From: JANPJV01 sp031425695
GTDB lineage: Bacteria; Pseudomonadota; Gammaproteobacteria; Xanthomonadales; SZUA-5
Length of the DNA: 7,848 nt
Assembly (NCBI GenBank): GCA_031425695.1
Contig: JANPJV010000037.1
Coordinates: 1 to 7,848, forward strand
Direction: 5' to 3'
In this document: in pieces, positions 1 to 5,139 of the stretch
Position numbering within the stretch: the first letter of the stretch is position 1
How the letters are laid out: every line of letters begins with the position of its first letter
Position numbers and translations under genes: made by a program
Notes under the pieces: model-generated
What the model was told of the DNA's origin: nothing
Databases searched by the model: none
The model's input: the letters and a program-made list of their open reading frames with translations, nothing else

Positions 1-109
1 GCAACAGTCAGCGCGAACTCGGCTGCCGGGAGGGATCTTCGTGCGCCGAAACACCCGAAATAGCGGCATCAAGAGCAACTCGGGCTATGTGTTGACGGAG
101 GCGTCCATA

Positions 110-142
110 CGTGTCCAAGGTCGCTTGTCGTGTCCAAGGTCG
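110..142 (+). repeat. Short direct repeat, TGTCC-type words
   Basis: A 14-bp word, CGTGTCCAAGGTCG, occurs twice at 110-123 and 129-142, a period of 19 bp. The unit starts with (G)TGTCC like the words in two other repeat clusters of this window (2042-2205 and 5035-5082, both read on the minus strand). No gene overlaps it convincingly. Its function is unknown. It may be a relic of a short interspersed repeat family, possibly tied to the RAYT relics nearby, but that link is inference. Confidence 0.6.
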
Positions 143-170
143 TTCCCATCCGAAGCAACCTGCCCAGAGC

Positions 171-206
171 CCGGCGCCGCGTGAAACAAAAAAATCGCGG
201 CGCCGG
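171..206 (-). terminator. Strong hairpin downstream of the 120-aa gene, possible transcript end
   Basis: A perfect 11-bp GC-only inverted repeat (CCGGCGCCGCG at 171-181, its complement at 196-206) encloses a 14-nt loop at 182-195. It starts 21 nt after the stop codon of the minus-strand gene at 228-590. On that strand a run of seven T lies in the loop, not after the stem, so it is not a textbook intrinsic terminator. It could act as a transcript-end or RNA-stability hairpin, or be a palindromic repeat unrelated to the gene. Confidence 0.4.
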
Positions 207-227
207 AGCAGGGTTCCACTCAAAGTA

Positions 228-590
228 CTAACATTTGCCGAACGATTTTTCTACCACAATCTGGCCGGCTATGGCCACTGTAACCTTGACGCCTGTCGGG
301 ATACCCCAAGTGGTGCAGATGCTTAGGCATGCTTGTGCAGCAGTGCCATCCGGAAAAACCGCAGGAATTGGAAGACAAACGCTTCCGATACCCAGCGGAA
401 GGTTTAGGCAGATTTTTCCACCAGAAACCGTGACTGAAATGCACGATGCCAGCAGTTTGAGATGACCGTCGTCAGCGATCGAATCGCCGGCGGTCGATTG
501 TTTGGCAGCTGCCAAGGCTTGGTAGTGCTTTTTCGCGGTTTCGATGGTGGCCTTGGTGGCAGCGTCGTCGAAGGGATGATACTGAGTCAT
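228..590 (-). CDS. Small six-cysteine protein of unknown function (120 aa)
   Basis: I do not recognise a named family. The start is well supported: ATG at 590 is preceded by GGAG with a 7-nt spacer (GGAGTAATCTAATG). Residues 1-45 look helical and charged (TKATIETAKKHYQALAAAKQ). From about residue 48 the protein becomes beta-like and hydrophobic, with six cysteines at 50, 61, 72, 88, 92 and 120 (the last residue). The core contains GKICLNLPLGIGSVCLPIP and ACLSICTTWGIPTGVKVTV. An even number of cysteines in a beta-rich half could mean disulphides, yet no signal peptide is visible, so export by another route or metal binding are alternatives. It stands alone or behind a doubtful small ORF (641-820) and is followed by a hairpin at 171-206. 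That it is a gene is likely; the role is unknown. Confidence 0.75.
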   Translation of the reverse strand: MTQYHPFDDAATKATIETAKKHYQALAAAKQSTAGDSIADDGHLKLLASCISVTVSGGKICLNLPLGIGSVCLPIPAVFPDGTAAQACLSICTTWGIPTGVKVTVAIAGQIVVEKSFGKC

Positions 591-597
591 TAGATTA

Positions 598-601
598 CTC
601 C
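598..601 (-). promoter_or_regulatory. Ribosome binding site for the 120-aa gene
   Basis: GGAG on the minus strand, 7 nt before ATG at 590. It fixes the start of the six-cysteine protein and has the same word and spacing as the site before the propeller gene at 4662. Confidence 0.7.
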
Positions 602-640
602 GGTAAGGTCGCGTCGTCTGAATGGATAGATTCGCTCGGT

Positions 641-820
641 TCAGTAGCCGTGCAAGGCTTGAGCGATCAAAACCTTGCCCGTAACTTGACTCGGATATTG
701 GGCTTGCAATCTCATCTCTCTTTGCTCACCACACATAGAGCTTGCGGATGCTACGGAGTTCAGCACTGCACCAAAAATTGACCAAACCAAGAGCAATTTT
801 CTTATCGTAATCCTTTGCAC
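641..820 (-). CDS. Doubtful small secreted protein (about 60 aa)
   Basis: Read from GTG at 820 (a second in-frame GTG lies at 823, and the frame opens further up to GTG at 925), the peptide has a signal-peptide-like start. It shows basic residues (QRITIRK), a hydrophobic stretch LLLVWSIFGAVLNSVASA and a plausible AxA-type cleavage before SSMCGEQ. Only about 33 residues follow before the stop at 641. The ribosome binding site is weak (a GGA about 12 nt upstream of GTG 823). It ends 50 bp before the six-cysteine gene on the same strand, so the two could be cotranscribed. No family is recognised. The hydrophobic segment is the only positive sign, and it could be chance. Confidence 0.3.
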   Translation of the reverse strand: MQRITIRKLLLVWSIFGAVLNSVASASSMCGEQREMRLQAQYPSQVTGKVLIAQALHGY

Positions 821-909
821 CACCGTCGCACTGTTTCCATCCGCACCGAAGTTGCAGAACAATGTCTCATTTGCGCTGCATATGCATAATGTCTTCACCA
901 CGTTTAATA

Positions 910-924
910 TGTCACTTGGTGACA
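910..924. promoter_or_regulatory. 15-bp palindrome, possible operator
   Basis: TGTCACTTGGTGACA has perfect 6-bp arms around a TTG centre and lies in AT-richer non-coding DNA upstream of the minus-strand small genes. The size and symmetry fit a dimeric repressor site. No promoter elements can be placed around it with confidence and no regulator gene is in the window, so its role as an operator is a guess. Confidence 0.25.
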
Positions 925-1127
925 CAATGTTACAGTCGAATAAAGTTCGCGGAACGTTTGTCGGGAACGCACCCGTCCAGACGCGACCATTCCTGCTTGT
1001 TTATGTGATGTTATCGGCAGCCGCGCAGTATCAATAGGACCCAGTAAGCAGTTGATTTTAATCCTTATCGTGGTCGTTAAGGGCTCAGGGATGTTGGCGA
1101 TGTGGCCCAGGACAAATCTGGAACCGC

Positions 1128-1196
1128 ACAGAGAAACGCACGCCGCACGCGGCGCGAGACGCAATGGAATGCTCCGGGCGATCCGGGCGGGATAAG
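1128..1196 (-). pseudogene. N-terminal scrap of a RAYT-type (Y1/HUH) transposase
   Basis: The minus-strand frame reads LLIPPGSPGAFHCVSRRVRR followed directly by AFLC. It closely resembles the N-terminal signature I recall for the long REP-associated tyrosine transposase family (YHCVSRCVRRAFLCG). The resemblance starts near 1196 and stops at 1128; beyond that the frame runs into unrelated sequence (VPDLSWATSPT). The HUH catalytic motif (HYH or similar), expected some 50-70 residues later, is absent. The scrap lies downstream, in reading direction, of the C-terminal relic at 2336-2921, so the two are not halves of one gene split by an insertion. Only about 23 residues match, which limits certainty. 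Confidence 0.5.
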
Positions 1197-1357
1197 GAGC
1201 TGCGGGCATAGGTCACGAGGGCAAGCATCTCCGTGCACTTGCCTCCCGTCTGTCAGAAAACTCGCCGAGGCTAAACGGCAGACCAAAGCCGGCACCTTCC
1301 TGAGTAGCGCCGCGCGCGAGCTATCATTGGCCCCAACAATCAACGTCGAGCGCGCCA

Positions 1358-1559
1358 GTGAGCACTGCGATCGAACACATCACGATGCAACTCGCCGAGT
1401 TGCCCCCCGAGCGACTCGAAGAAGTTGCCGACTTTTGTCGAGTTCATTGCCACTCGCGAACAAGATCGCCGAATGGTGCGCGCCGCACAGGTAGTCAGCG
1501 AAGCCGGACTGGCCACGCTCTGGACCAACGCGATCGACGCCGCCTATGACCGGCTATAA
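1358..1559 (+). pseudogene. Antitoxin of a MazF/PemK-like pair, frameshifted
   Basis: From GTG at 1358 the frame reads MSTAIEHITMQLAELPPERL then EEVADF, typical of small antitoxins with a LPPERLEEVxDFVEFL core (DUF2281-like). At a run of four T (1433-1436) one extra base shifts the frame. Dropping it restores VEFIATREQDRRMVRAAQ and the tail LATLWTNAIDAAYDRL, which ends at TAA 1557-1559 and is the usual end for the family. The corrected product is about 66 residues. Its end overlaps the toxin start by 14 nt, the normal coupling for such pairs. Either the gene is broken or the T run is a sequence error. The start has no clear ribosome binding site. Confidence 0.7.
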
Positions 1560-1878
1560 ATTCGGCGCCGTACTGCTGGTGCCGTTCCCGTTTACCGACC
1601 AGACCGGCTCCAAGCAACCAGCTGTCGTCGTCAGCTCAGATCGTTACCAACCGAACGCCCCGATCTGATCCTCAGGCCCATCACAGCCAGAACCAAGCGT
1701 CCACGCGGTTTGGAGACACCCCATCGCCGACACCGGCGCCGCAGGTCTACTCATGGCGGGCGTCATCACGCCGATCTTGTTCACGATGGAAGCCAAGCTG
1801 ATCCGCAAGCAATTGGGCCACTTGGCAGAAAACGAACAACGCGCATTGCGCCACTGCATCGCACTCCTGATCGGCTGA
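1546..1878 (+). pseudogene. MazF/PemK-like endoribonuclease toxin, frameshifted
   Basis: ATG at 1546 opens MTGYKFGAVLLVPFPFTDQT then GSKQPAVVVSSDRYQ, a clear MazF/PemK-like N-terminus (family members cut mRNA). This frame stops at TGA 1666. Shifting frame near 1651 gives ERPDLILRPITAR, and shifting back near 1690 gives EPSVHAVWRHPIADTGAAGL then LMAGVITPILFTMEAKLIRK, ending LLIGstop at 1878. The two shifts compensate, and the whole span equals 110 codons, the usual family length. The family usually has Arg-Pro after the Lys (KxRPAVVxS); here the sequence is SKQPAVVV, so an arginine thought important for catalysis appears missing. The gene is coupled to the antitoxin upstream. I infer it is inactive; sequence errors could explain the shifts but not so easily the arginine. 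Confidence 0.72.
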
Positions 1879-1903
1879 CGATCATCCTCAGCGCTCGTGC
1901 CAC

Positions 1904-1954
1904 CCGCCCGTGGATCCAGAAACGGCCTGTCCTGGATGAGCTGCCAGCGGGCGG
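1904..1954. repeat. Nested inverted repeats downstream of the toxin
   Basis: Outer arms CCGCCCG (1904-1910) and CGGGCGG (1948-1954) enclose inner arms ATCCAG (1914-1919) and CTGGAT (1932-1937). The RNA could fold as an interrupted stem with an asymmetric internal loop. It lies 26 bp past the toxin stop, so a transcript-end role is possible; it has no following T run. It may equally be a REP-type palindrome. Confidence 0.35.
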
Positions 1955-2041
1955 ATGCAAGCGGTCACCCCCGCACACTCAATCTCCGCTGCGCGTTCTC
2001 ATAATCCCCAAGATGCGCCCTCATCAAGCTCTTCCAGAACA

Positions 2042-2233
2042 GAGACAAATGAGACAAATGGACGGCGACATGAGACAAATGGACAGTCGAGATCTGACGC
2101 GGCAACGCAGATGCCAAAGGGACGAGTCCGGGACTGTCAATGAAAAGACAAATGAGACAAATGGACAGTCGAGATCTGACGCGGCAACGCAGATGCCAAA
2201 GGGACAAGCCCGGGAAGGCGATGAAAATGGATT
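2042..2233. repeat. 82-bp tandem duplication with GAGACAAATG words
   Basis: A block of 54 bp is repeated perfectly at 2070-2123 and 2152-2205, an exact offset of 82 bp. Similarity continues about 25 bp further with a few mismatches and one indel, so the whole 82-bp unit is tandemly duplicated (about 2070-2151 and 2152-2233). Inside and before it, the word GAGACAAATG or a near copy recurs at 2042, 2051, 2072, 2145 and 2154. Read on the minus strand the word is CTGTCCATTTGTCTCAT, again starting TGTCC. Open frames cross the block on both strands, but none resembles a protein family. Confidence 0.8.
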
Positions 2234-2296
2234 CGACAGCGGCGGCGAAGCCGCGGCGGCAACACGAATCTTCTAGCCGGTGGGCCGCGATCGCAT

Positions 2297-2337
2297 GATT
2301 CGCGAATCGAACGGACCTCCCCGTCCGCCCGCGAATC
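2297..2337. repeat. Palindrome cluster beside the RAYT relic, possible REP element
   Basis: A 12-bp perfect palindrome GATTCGCGAATC (2297-2308) is followed by a small hairpin with arms CGGAC (2312-2316) and GTCCG (2323-2327). Its loop reads GGGGAG on the minus strand. The word CGCGAATC recurs at 2301-2308 and 2330-2337, flanking the hairpin. The cluster ends on the stop codon of the RAYT relic (2336-2338). REP palindromes with a GGAG/GTAG head are known next to RAYT genes. That this is one is inference from position and shape. Confidence 0.35.
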
Positions 2338-2921
2338 AGATCGCCAAGCGTTCCAGGTGCCGCGTTACACCGATCCCACGCAGCCACGTCTGTTCGATCT
2401 CCCGAGCTTTGTCGATCAGCACCTCGGCCGCACCGATCGCTCGGAGGTATCCCGAGCCGACGGCAAGCACCTGGCGATGCCATCGATCAGTGGTGTAGCC
2501 GATGCTCCTCAGCGCAACTGGCGGCGGGCCGGATATGGCGCCGCGCTTGCCGGGGTGGATGTGGCGACCTGTGTGGTCGACGAGTTCCAGGTAGTCGCGT
2601 TGCTTGAGCGTCAGTACGCCGAATCCGCGCACTCTCAGCACCGGCACCAATCGCTGATCGGCTTGATGTCGACCCTTCTCGATCACATCGAGGCGTTTGC
2701 GAGCCGATGTGTGCAGTGACTCTTCAAGGCTGTCGCAGATCTTGGCGCTAATCGGATTGAGATCGACGTAGGTCATCGCCGACAACACCGCCGTCTCGTC
2801 GAGCAGGGATTGGCACTTGAACCTTGCCTCCCAGGCCGGTTTTTGCTCCTGCAAAACCGGCATACCGTCCATCCATGGACATAAAGTGCCCTTTGCAGCC
2901 ATTCTCGCGGTTCGCACACTC
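2336..2921 (-). pseudogene. C-terminal relic of a RAYT-type (REP-associated Y1) transposase
   Basis: The frame from about 2833 to 2336 reads WEARFKCQSLLDETAVLSAM then TYVDLNPISAKICDSLEESL, later LKQRDYLELVDHTGR and HPGKRGAISGPPP, and ends WLRGIGVTRHLERLAI. These are the hallmarks I recall for the long RAYT family (WEGRFKSQALLDE, YVDLNPIRA, DYLELVDWTGR, KRGAI). The natural C-terminus seems present. The tyrosine of YVDLNP is probably the catalytic one. In another frame just upstream, 2921-2883 encodes ECANRENGCKGHF, the segment expected directly before WEGRF; a 49-bp insert separates the two. The N-terminal domain with the HUH motif is missing: homology ends at about 2921, on the stop codon of the neighbouring propeller gene. 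It cannot be an active transposase. About 190 of roughly 320 residues are left. Confidence 0.8.
2834..2882. repeat. 49-bp double-hairpin insert inside the RAYT relic
   Basis: Removing these 49 bp joins GGGCACTTT to TGGGAGGCAAGG and restores the family segment GHF-WEARFK in one frame, so the insert can be delimited to the base. It holds two adjacent hairpins: GTCCAT CC ATGGAC at 2867-2880, and a longer one at 2835-2861 with arms GCCGGTTTTTGC and GCAAAACCGGC (one bulged T). The second has GGAG in its loop on the minus strand. Length 49 is not a multiple of three, so it breaks the frame. The shape is that of a small REP/BIME-type palindromic element. No target duplication is evident. Confidence 0.7.
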
Positions 2922-4662
2922 ACTCGAAGCCATCCGCAAAGAGCGAGACGGGCGCGGCGAATGGGTGTACGGCACCAGCGACAGGGGCACTGTTGTCGCT
3001 TTGATTGCCGTTGATGCCGGTGGCATTGCTTGCTTCCCTTGATGCCCCGACCATGACGGTATCTAAGGTCATAGCGACTGCGGAACCAAATTGGTCGCCG
3101 CTGTCGGTAGTGCTGGCCTTGAGGTAAGCCGTTGGCGTCCAGCTGACGCCCGCGCGGTTGAATAGATAAGCCGCCCCGGCGGCGCTGGCGCTGTTGTCGC
3201 TTTGATTGCCGCCGACGCCGGTGGCATTGCTGTCCTCCAGAACTGCGCTAACTGTGATGGAATCGCCAGCCACGGCAACCGCGGATCCGAACAAATCGCT
3301 TTGGCCGGTATTGCTGGCCTTGAGGTAAGCCTGCTGTGCCCAGGTGCTGCCGCTGCGCAGGAAGACATAGGCCGCCCCAGAAGCGTTCAAGCTGTTGTCG
3401 GCCTGGTTGCCATTGACTCCCGTGGCATTGCTCTGTTCACCGACCGCCCCGACCACCAAGGTGTCTCCAGATACCGATACCGCGCCGCCGAAATTGTCGT
3501 CTCTCTGAGTATTGCTGGCTTTCAGGTAGCCCTGCTGGGCCCAGATTTGGTTGTTGCGCTCGAACACATAGGCGGCGCCGGCGCGGAAAGCACTGTTGTC
3601 GGCCTGGTTGCCATCGACTCCGGTGGCGCTGCTGCCTTCGGCAATAGCACCGACCACGATGGTATTTGCGCTGGCCGCGACGGAAACACCGAAACGATCA
3701 CCCTCCCCGGTATTGCTGGCCTTGATGTAGGCCTGTTGGCTCCAGGTCACACCATTGCGCACAAAGACGTACGCCGCACCGGAACTGGCTGCGAAACGTT
3801 CGGTCTGGTCGCCGTTGATGCCGGTCGAAGAGCCGTCCTCGAAGTCTGCAGTGACCACCAGGGTGTCGCCAGAAATCGCCACCGCACTCCCGAAGAAGTC
3901 GAACAACGCGGTATTGCTGGCCTTGAGATAGGCCTGCTGGGTCCAGGTCGAGCCGTTGCGCACGAACACGTAGGCGGCACCGGAGCCACTTGCGTCATTG
4001 TTGTTCTGATCGCCATCGACGCCGGTGGCGTTACTGTCCTCGCCGGGCGCGCCGATCACCAGGGTGTCGCCGGACACGGCCACCGAAAAGCCGAACTGGT
4101 CGTTCACTCCGGTATTGCTGGCCTTGAGATAAGCCTGTTGCATCCAAGTCGTCCCGCTGCGGACGATCACGTAGGCGGCACCCGAGCCCGCCAGGTTATT
4201 ATTGCCTTGGTCTCCGTCGATGCCGGTGGCGCTGCTGTCCTCACCGTCGGCACCGATGACCACCGTGTCCTCAGAGATAGCGAGAGATCGGCCGAACGCG
4301 TCTCCGCTGCCGGTGTTGCTGGCCTTGAGGTAGGCCTGATGCGCGACTGCGCCGATCGCCAAGGGCGCGCGCTCCGCGGCTGCAAGCCGGGTCGCCGCAG
4401 CGATATTGCTGGTCGCAAGCACAGCGATGACAGCTGCGATCAAGCAACGTCGAGTCGTTGCAGGACAGGAACTCACGGCCGAGAGTTGCGGCCCCAGCGA
4501 CGGCGCGCCCACATGCAGACTCACGTTGAACTGCGGGTCCGGACTGCCGTCAGAACTCAGGCGCGATGGAAAACTGTGGACTCCGCCCATATGGCTGAGG
4601 GCTCCGCCGATGACCGATTTGCTGCCAGGCTGCTGGTTAGAAGGGGCGCTCAAGGATCGCAT
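2920..4662 (-). CDS. Exported seven-repeat FG-GAP beta-propeller protein (580 aa)
   Basis: Start ATG 4662 is supported by GGAG 7 nt upstream. Residues 1-70 form a long, Ser/Gly/Pro-rich lead. Residues 69-90 (TTRRCLIAAVIAVLATSNIA then AA) look like a signal peptide or membrane anchor, so export is likely although the n-region is unusually long; an internal GTG at residue 63 would give a normal signal but has no ribosome binding site. From residue 110 seven units of exactly 67 residues follow, starting at 110, 177, 244, 311, 378, 445 and 512. The unit reads AYLKASNTGxxDxFGxSVAx then SGDTxVVGAxxEDSNATGVD then GxQxxNxxxxSGAAYVFxRx, ending GxxWxQQ. FG-GAP repeats of this kind build integrin-alpha-like seven-bladed propellers; DGDQ/NGNQ turns might bind calcium. 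The last unit departs after AGAV and runs into PVSLFADGFE, a C-terminal tail shared in form with the next gene upstream. Ligand unknown. The stop touches a RAYT relic. Confidence 0.88.
   Translation of the reverse strand: MRSLSAPSNQQPGSKSVIGGALSHMGGVHSFPSRLSSDGSPDPQFNVSLHVGAPSLGPQLSAVSSCPATTRRCLIAAVIAVLATSNIAAATRLAAAERAPLAIGAVAHQAYLKASNTGSGDAFGRSLAISEDTVVIGADGEDSSATGIDGDQGNNNLAGSGAAYVIVRSGTTWMQQAYLKASNTGVNDQFGFSVAVSGDTLVIGAPGEDSNATGVDGDQNNNDASGSGAAYVFVRNGSTWTQQAYLKASNTALFDFFGSAVAISGDTLVVTADFEDGSSTGINGDQTERFAASSGAAYVFVRNGVTWSQQAYIKASNTGEGDRFGVSVAASANTIVVGAIAEGSSATGVDGNQADNSAFRAGAAYVFERNNQIWAQQGYLKASNTQRDDNFGGAVSVSGDTLVVGAVGEQSNATGVNGNQADNSLNASGAAYVFLRSGSTWAQQAYLKASNTGQSDLFGSAVAVAGDSITVSAVLEDSNATGVGGNQSDNSASAAGAAYLFNRAGVSWTPTAYLKASTTDSGDQFGSAVAMTLDTVMVGASREASNATGINGNQSDNSAPVAGAVHPFAAPVSLFADGFE
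2953..4335 (-). repeat. Seven tandem 201-bp coding repeats
   Basis: The repeats in the 580-aa propeller gene correspond to 201-bp units beginning (minus strand) at 4335, 4134, 3933, 3732, 3531, 3330 and 3129; the last is incomplete at its end. No unit gains or loses a codon. The most constant DNA is the segment encoding AYLKASNT(G), for example around 3304-3330, while the segment after GNQ varies most. Confidence 0.85.
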
Positions 4663-4669
4663 CGACGTA

Positions 4670-4673
4670 CTCC
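4670..4673 (-). promoter_or_regulatory. Ribosome binding site for the 580-aa propeller gene
   Basis: GGAG on the minus strand, 7 nt before ATG 4662 (GGAGTACGTCGATG). It decides the start in favour of the long form with the 70-residue lead. A second, weaker option is ATG at 4590, with GGAG 11 nt ahead. Confidence 0.65.
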
Positions 4674-4770
4674 GCGGATCGCAACTGTGTCTGACCGAAG
4701 CACCAATTCAATGCGCCGGCACCGATGGGCTCTTCCCACAACTTCTTGAATTGCCCTACTGGCGGCGGTA

Positions 4771-4937
4771 GCTAGTGTGGTGTGTCATAAATACCTTGAA
4801 TTATTTCCGTGTCTTTCGCCGCCATGCCGCGTTGCTCGTCGGCGCAATAGAAGGGGCTATTCCTCCTCCTCGCGCCGTGCCTGACGACGAAATCCGTCGG
4901 AACTTTCTTCAAACTATTTATGACACACCACACTAGC
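4771..4937. mobile_element. 167-bp MITE-like element with 23-bp perfect terminal inverted repeats
   Basis: Positions 4771-4793 and 4915-4937 are perfect inverted copies (outer end GCTAGTGTGGTGTGTCATAA). Allowing two mismatches the arms reach 30 bp (to 4800 and 4908). The 121-bp interior has no transposase and no convincing gene. Immediately outside both ends is GTA (4768-4770 and 4938-4940), a possible 3-bp target duplication. Alternatively the ends are the TA pairs inside GCTAG/CTAGC, which would suggest TA duplication and an IS630/Tc1-type parent. It sits in the spacer between two propeller genes, about 100 bp upstream of the start at 4662, so it may affect that gene's promoter or fold in its leader. 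Parent family uncertain. Confidence 0.8.
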
Positions 4938-5034
4938 GTAAGTGTCGATTTCGCAGCGGAAAACACAAATAAGTCATTGCTCCCAGAGAGCAATAAAATT
5001 GTGCCACGTAAGTCATCCTCACAAATGTAAAAAA

Positions 5035-5082
5035 ACCGATACCGGACACAAAAGACCGATACCGAAGACCGATACCGGACAC
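5035..5082 (-). repeat. TGTCC-type short repeats (GTGTCCGGTATCGG words)
   Basis: ACCGATACCGGACAC occurs at 5035-5049 and 5068-5082 (33 bp apart), with a partial copy ACCGATACCG at 5055-5064. On the minus strand the full word is GTGTCCGGTATCGGT. The cluster lies in the spacer about 60 bp past the stop of the upstream propeller gene. GTGTCCCGGTCCG at 5105-5117 on the plus strand may be a degenerate inverted relative. Function unknown; the start of the word matches the TGTCC start of the clusters at 110-142 and 2042-2205. Confidence 0.65.
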
Positions 5083-5139
5083 CCAGATTCGTCCTGGCGC
5101 TCTGCGTGTCCCGGTCCGTTAAATTTCCAATGCCTTGCC

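Larger units (their letters stand above)
591..1127. other. Stretch without a firm gene
   Basis: This 537-bp stretch separates the six-cysteine gene from the first RAYT scrap. It holds one doubtful minus-strand small ORF (641-820), a 15-bp palindrome at 910-924 and a 10-bp palindrome TGCATATGCA at 877-886. It is more AT-rich than its surroundings and may contain the promoter of the minus-strand genes to its left, but I cannot pick out a convincing -35/-10 pair. Other open frames here show no family resemblance and no ribosome binding site. Confidence 0.5.

Noticed and set aside
8..223. 71-codon open frame on the minus strand at the left edge
   Set aside because: It runs through the GC hairpin and the TGTCC repeat; no ribosome binding site or family resemblance.
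1102..1494. 130-codon open frame on the plus strand
   Set aside because: It runs antisense over the RAYT scrap and out of frame through the antitoxin; low-complexity Arg/Ser-rich content and no family resemblance.
1710..2276. 188-codon open frame on the plus strand after the toxin
   Set aside because: It starts inside the toxin in another frame and runs through the 82-bp tandem repeats; the product repeats only because the DNA does, and it has no ribosome binding site.
1965..2483. 172-codon open frame on the minus strand
   Set aside because: It overlaps the C-terminal part of the RAYT relic in a wrong frame and crosses the tandem repeat; no recognisable domain.
3202..4749. 515-codon open frame on the plus strand opposite the seven-repeat gene
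   Set aside because: It is the antisense shadow of the repeats: its own repetition (IAGLEVxLL, VGLVAIDAGG) mirrors the 201-bp period. It shows no ribosome binding site, signal or family match, while the minus-strand frame has all the expected features.
4771..4937. MITE hairpin as an intrinsic terminator of the upstream propeller gene
   Set aside because: It lies over 200 bp past that gene's stop, lacks a T run after the stem, and the 121-bp interior is far too long for a terminator loop.
4772..4993. 73-codon open frame on the minus strand across the MITE
   Set aside because: Its coding span is mostly the inverted-repeat element itself; no ribosome binding site and no match to a transposase.
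110..5082. TGTCC arrays as a CRISPR array
   Set aside because: Words are too short and unevenly spaced, each array has only two or three copies, and there are no cas genes or uniform spacers.
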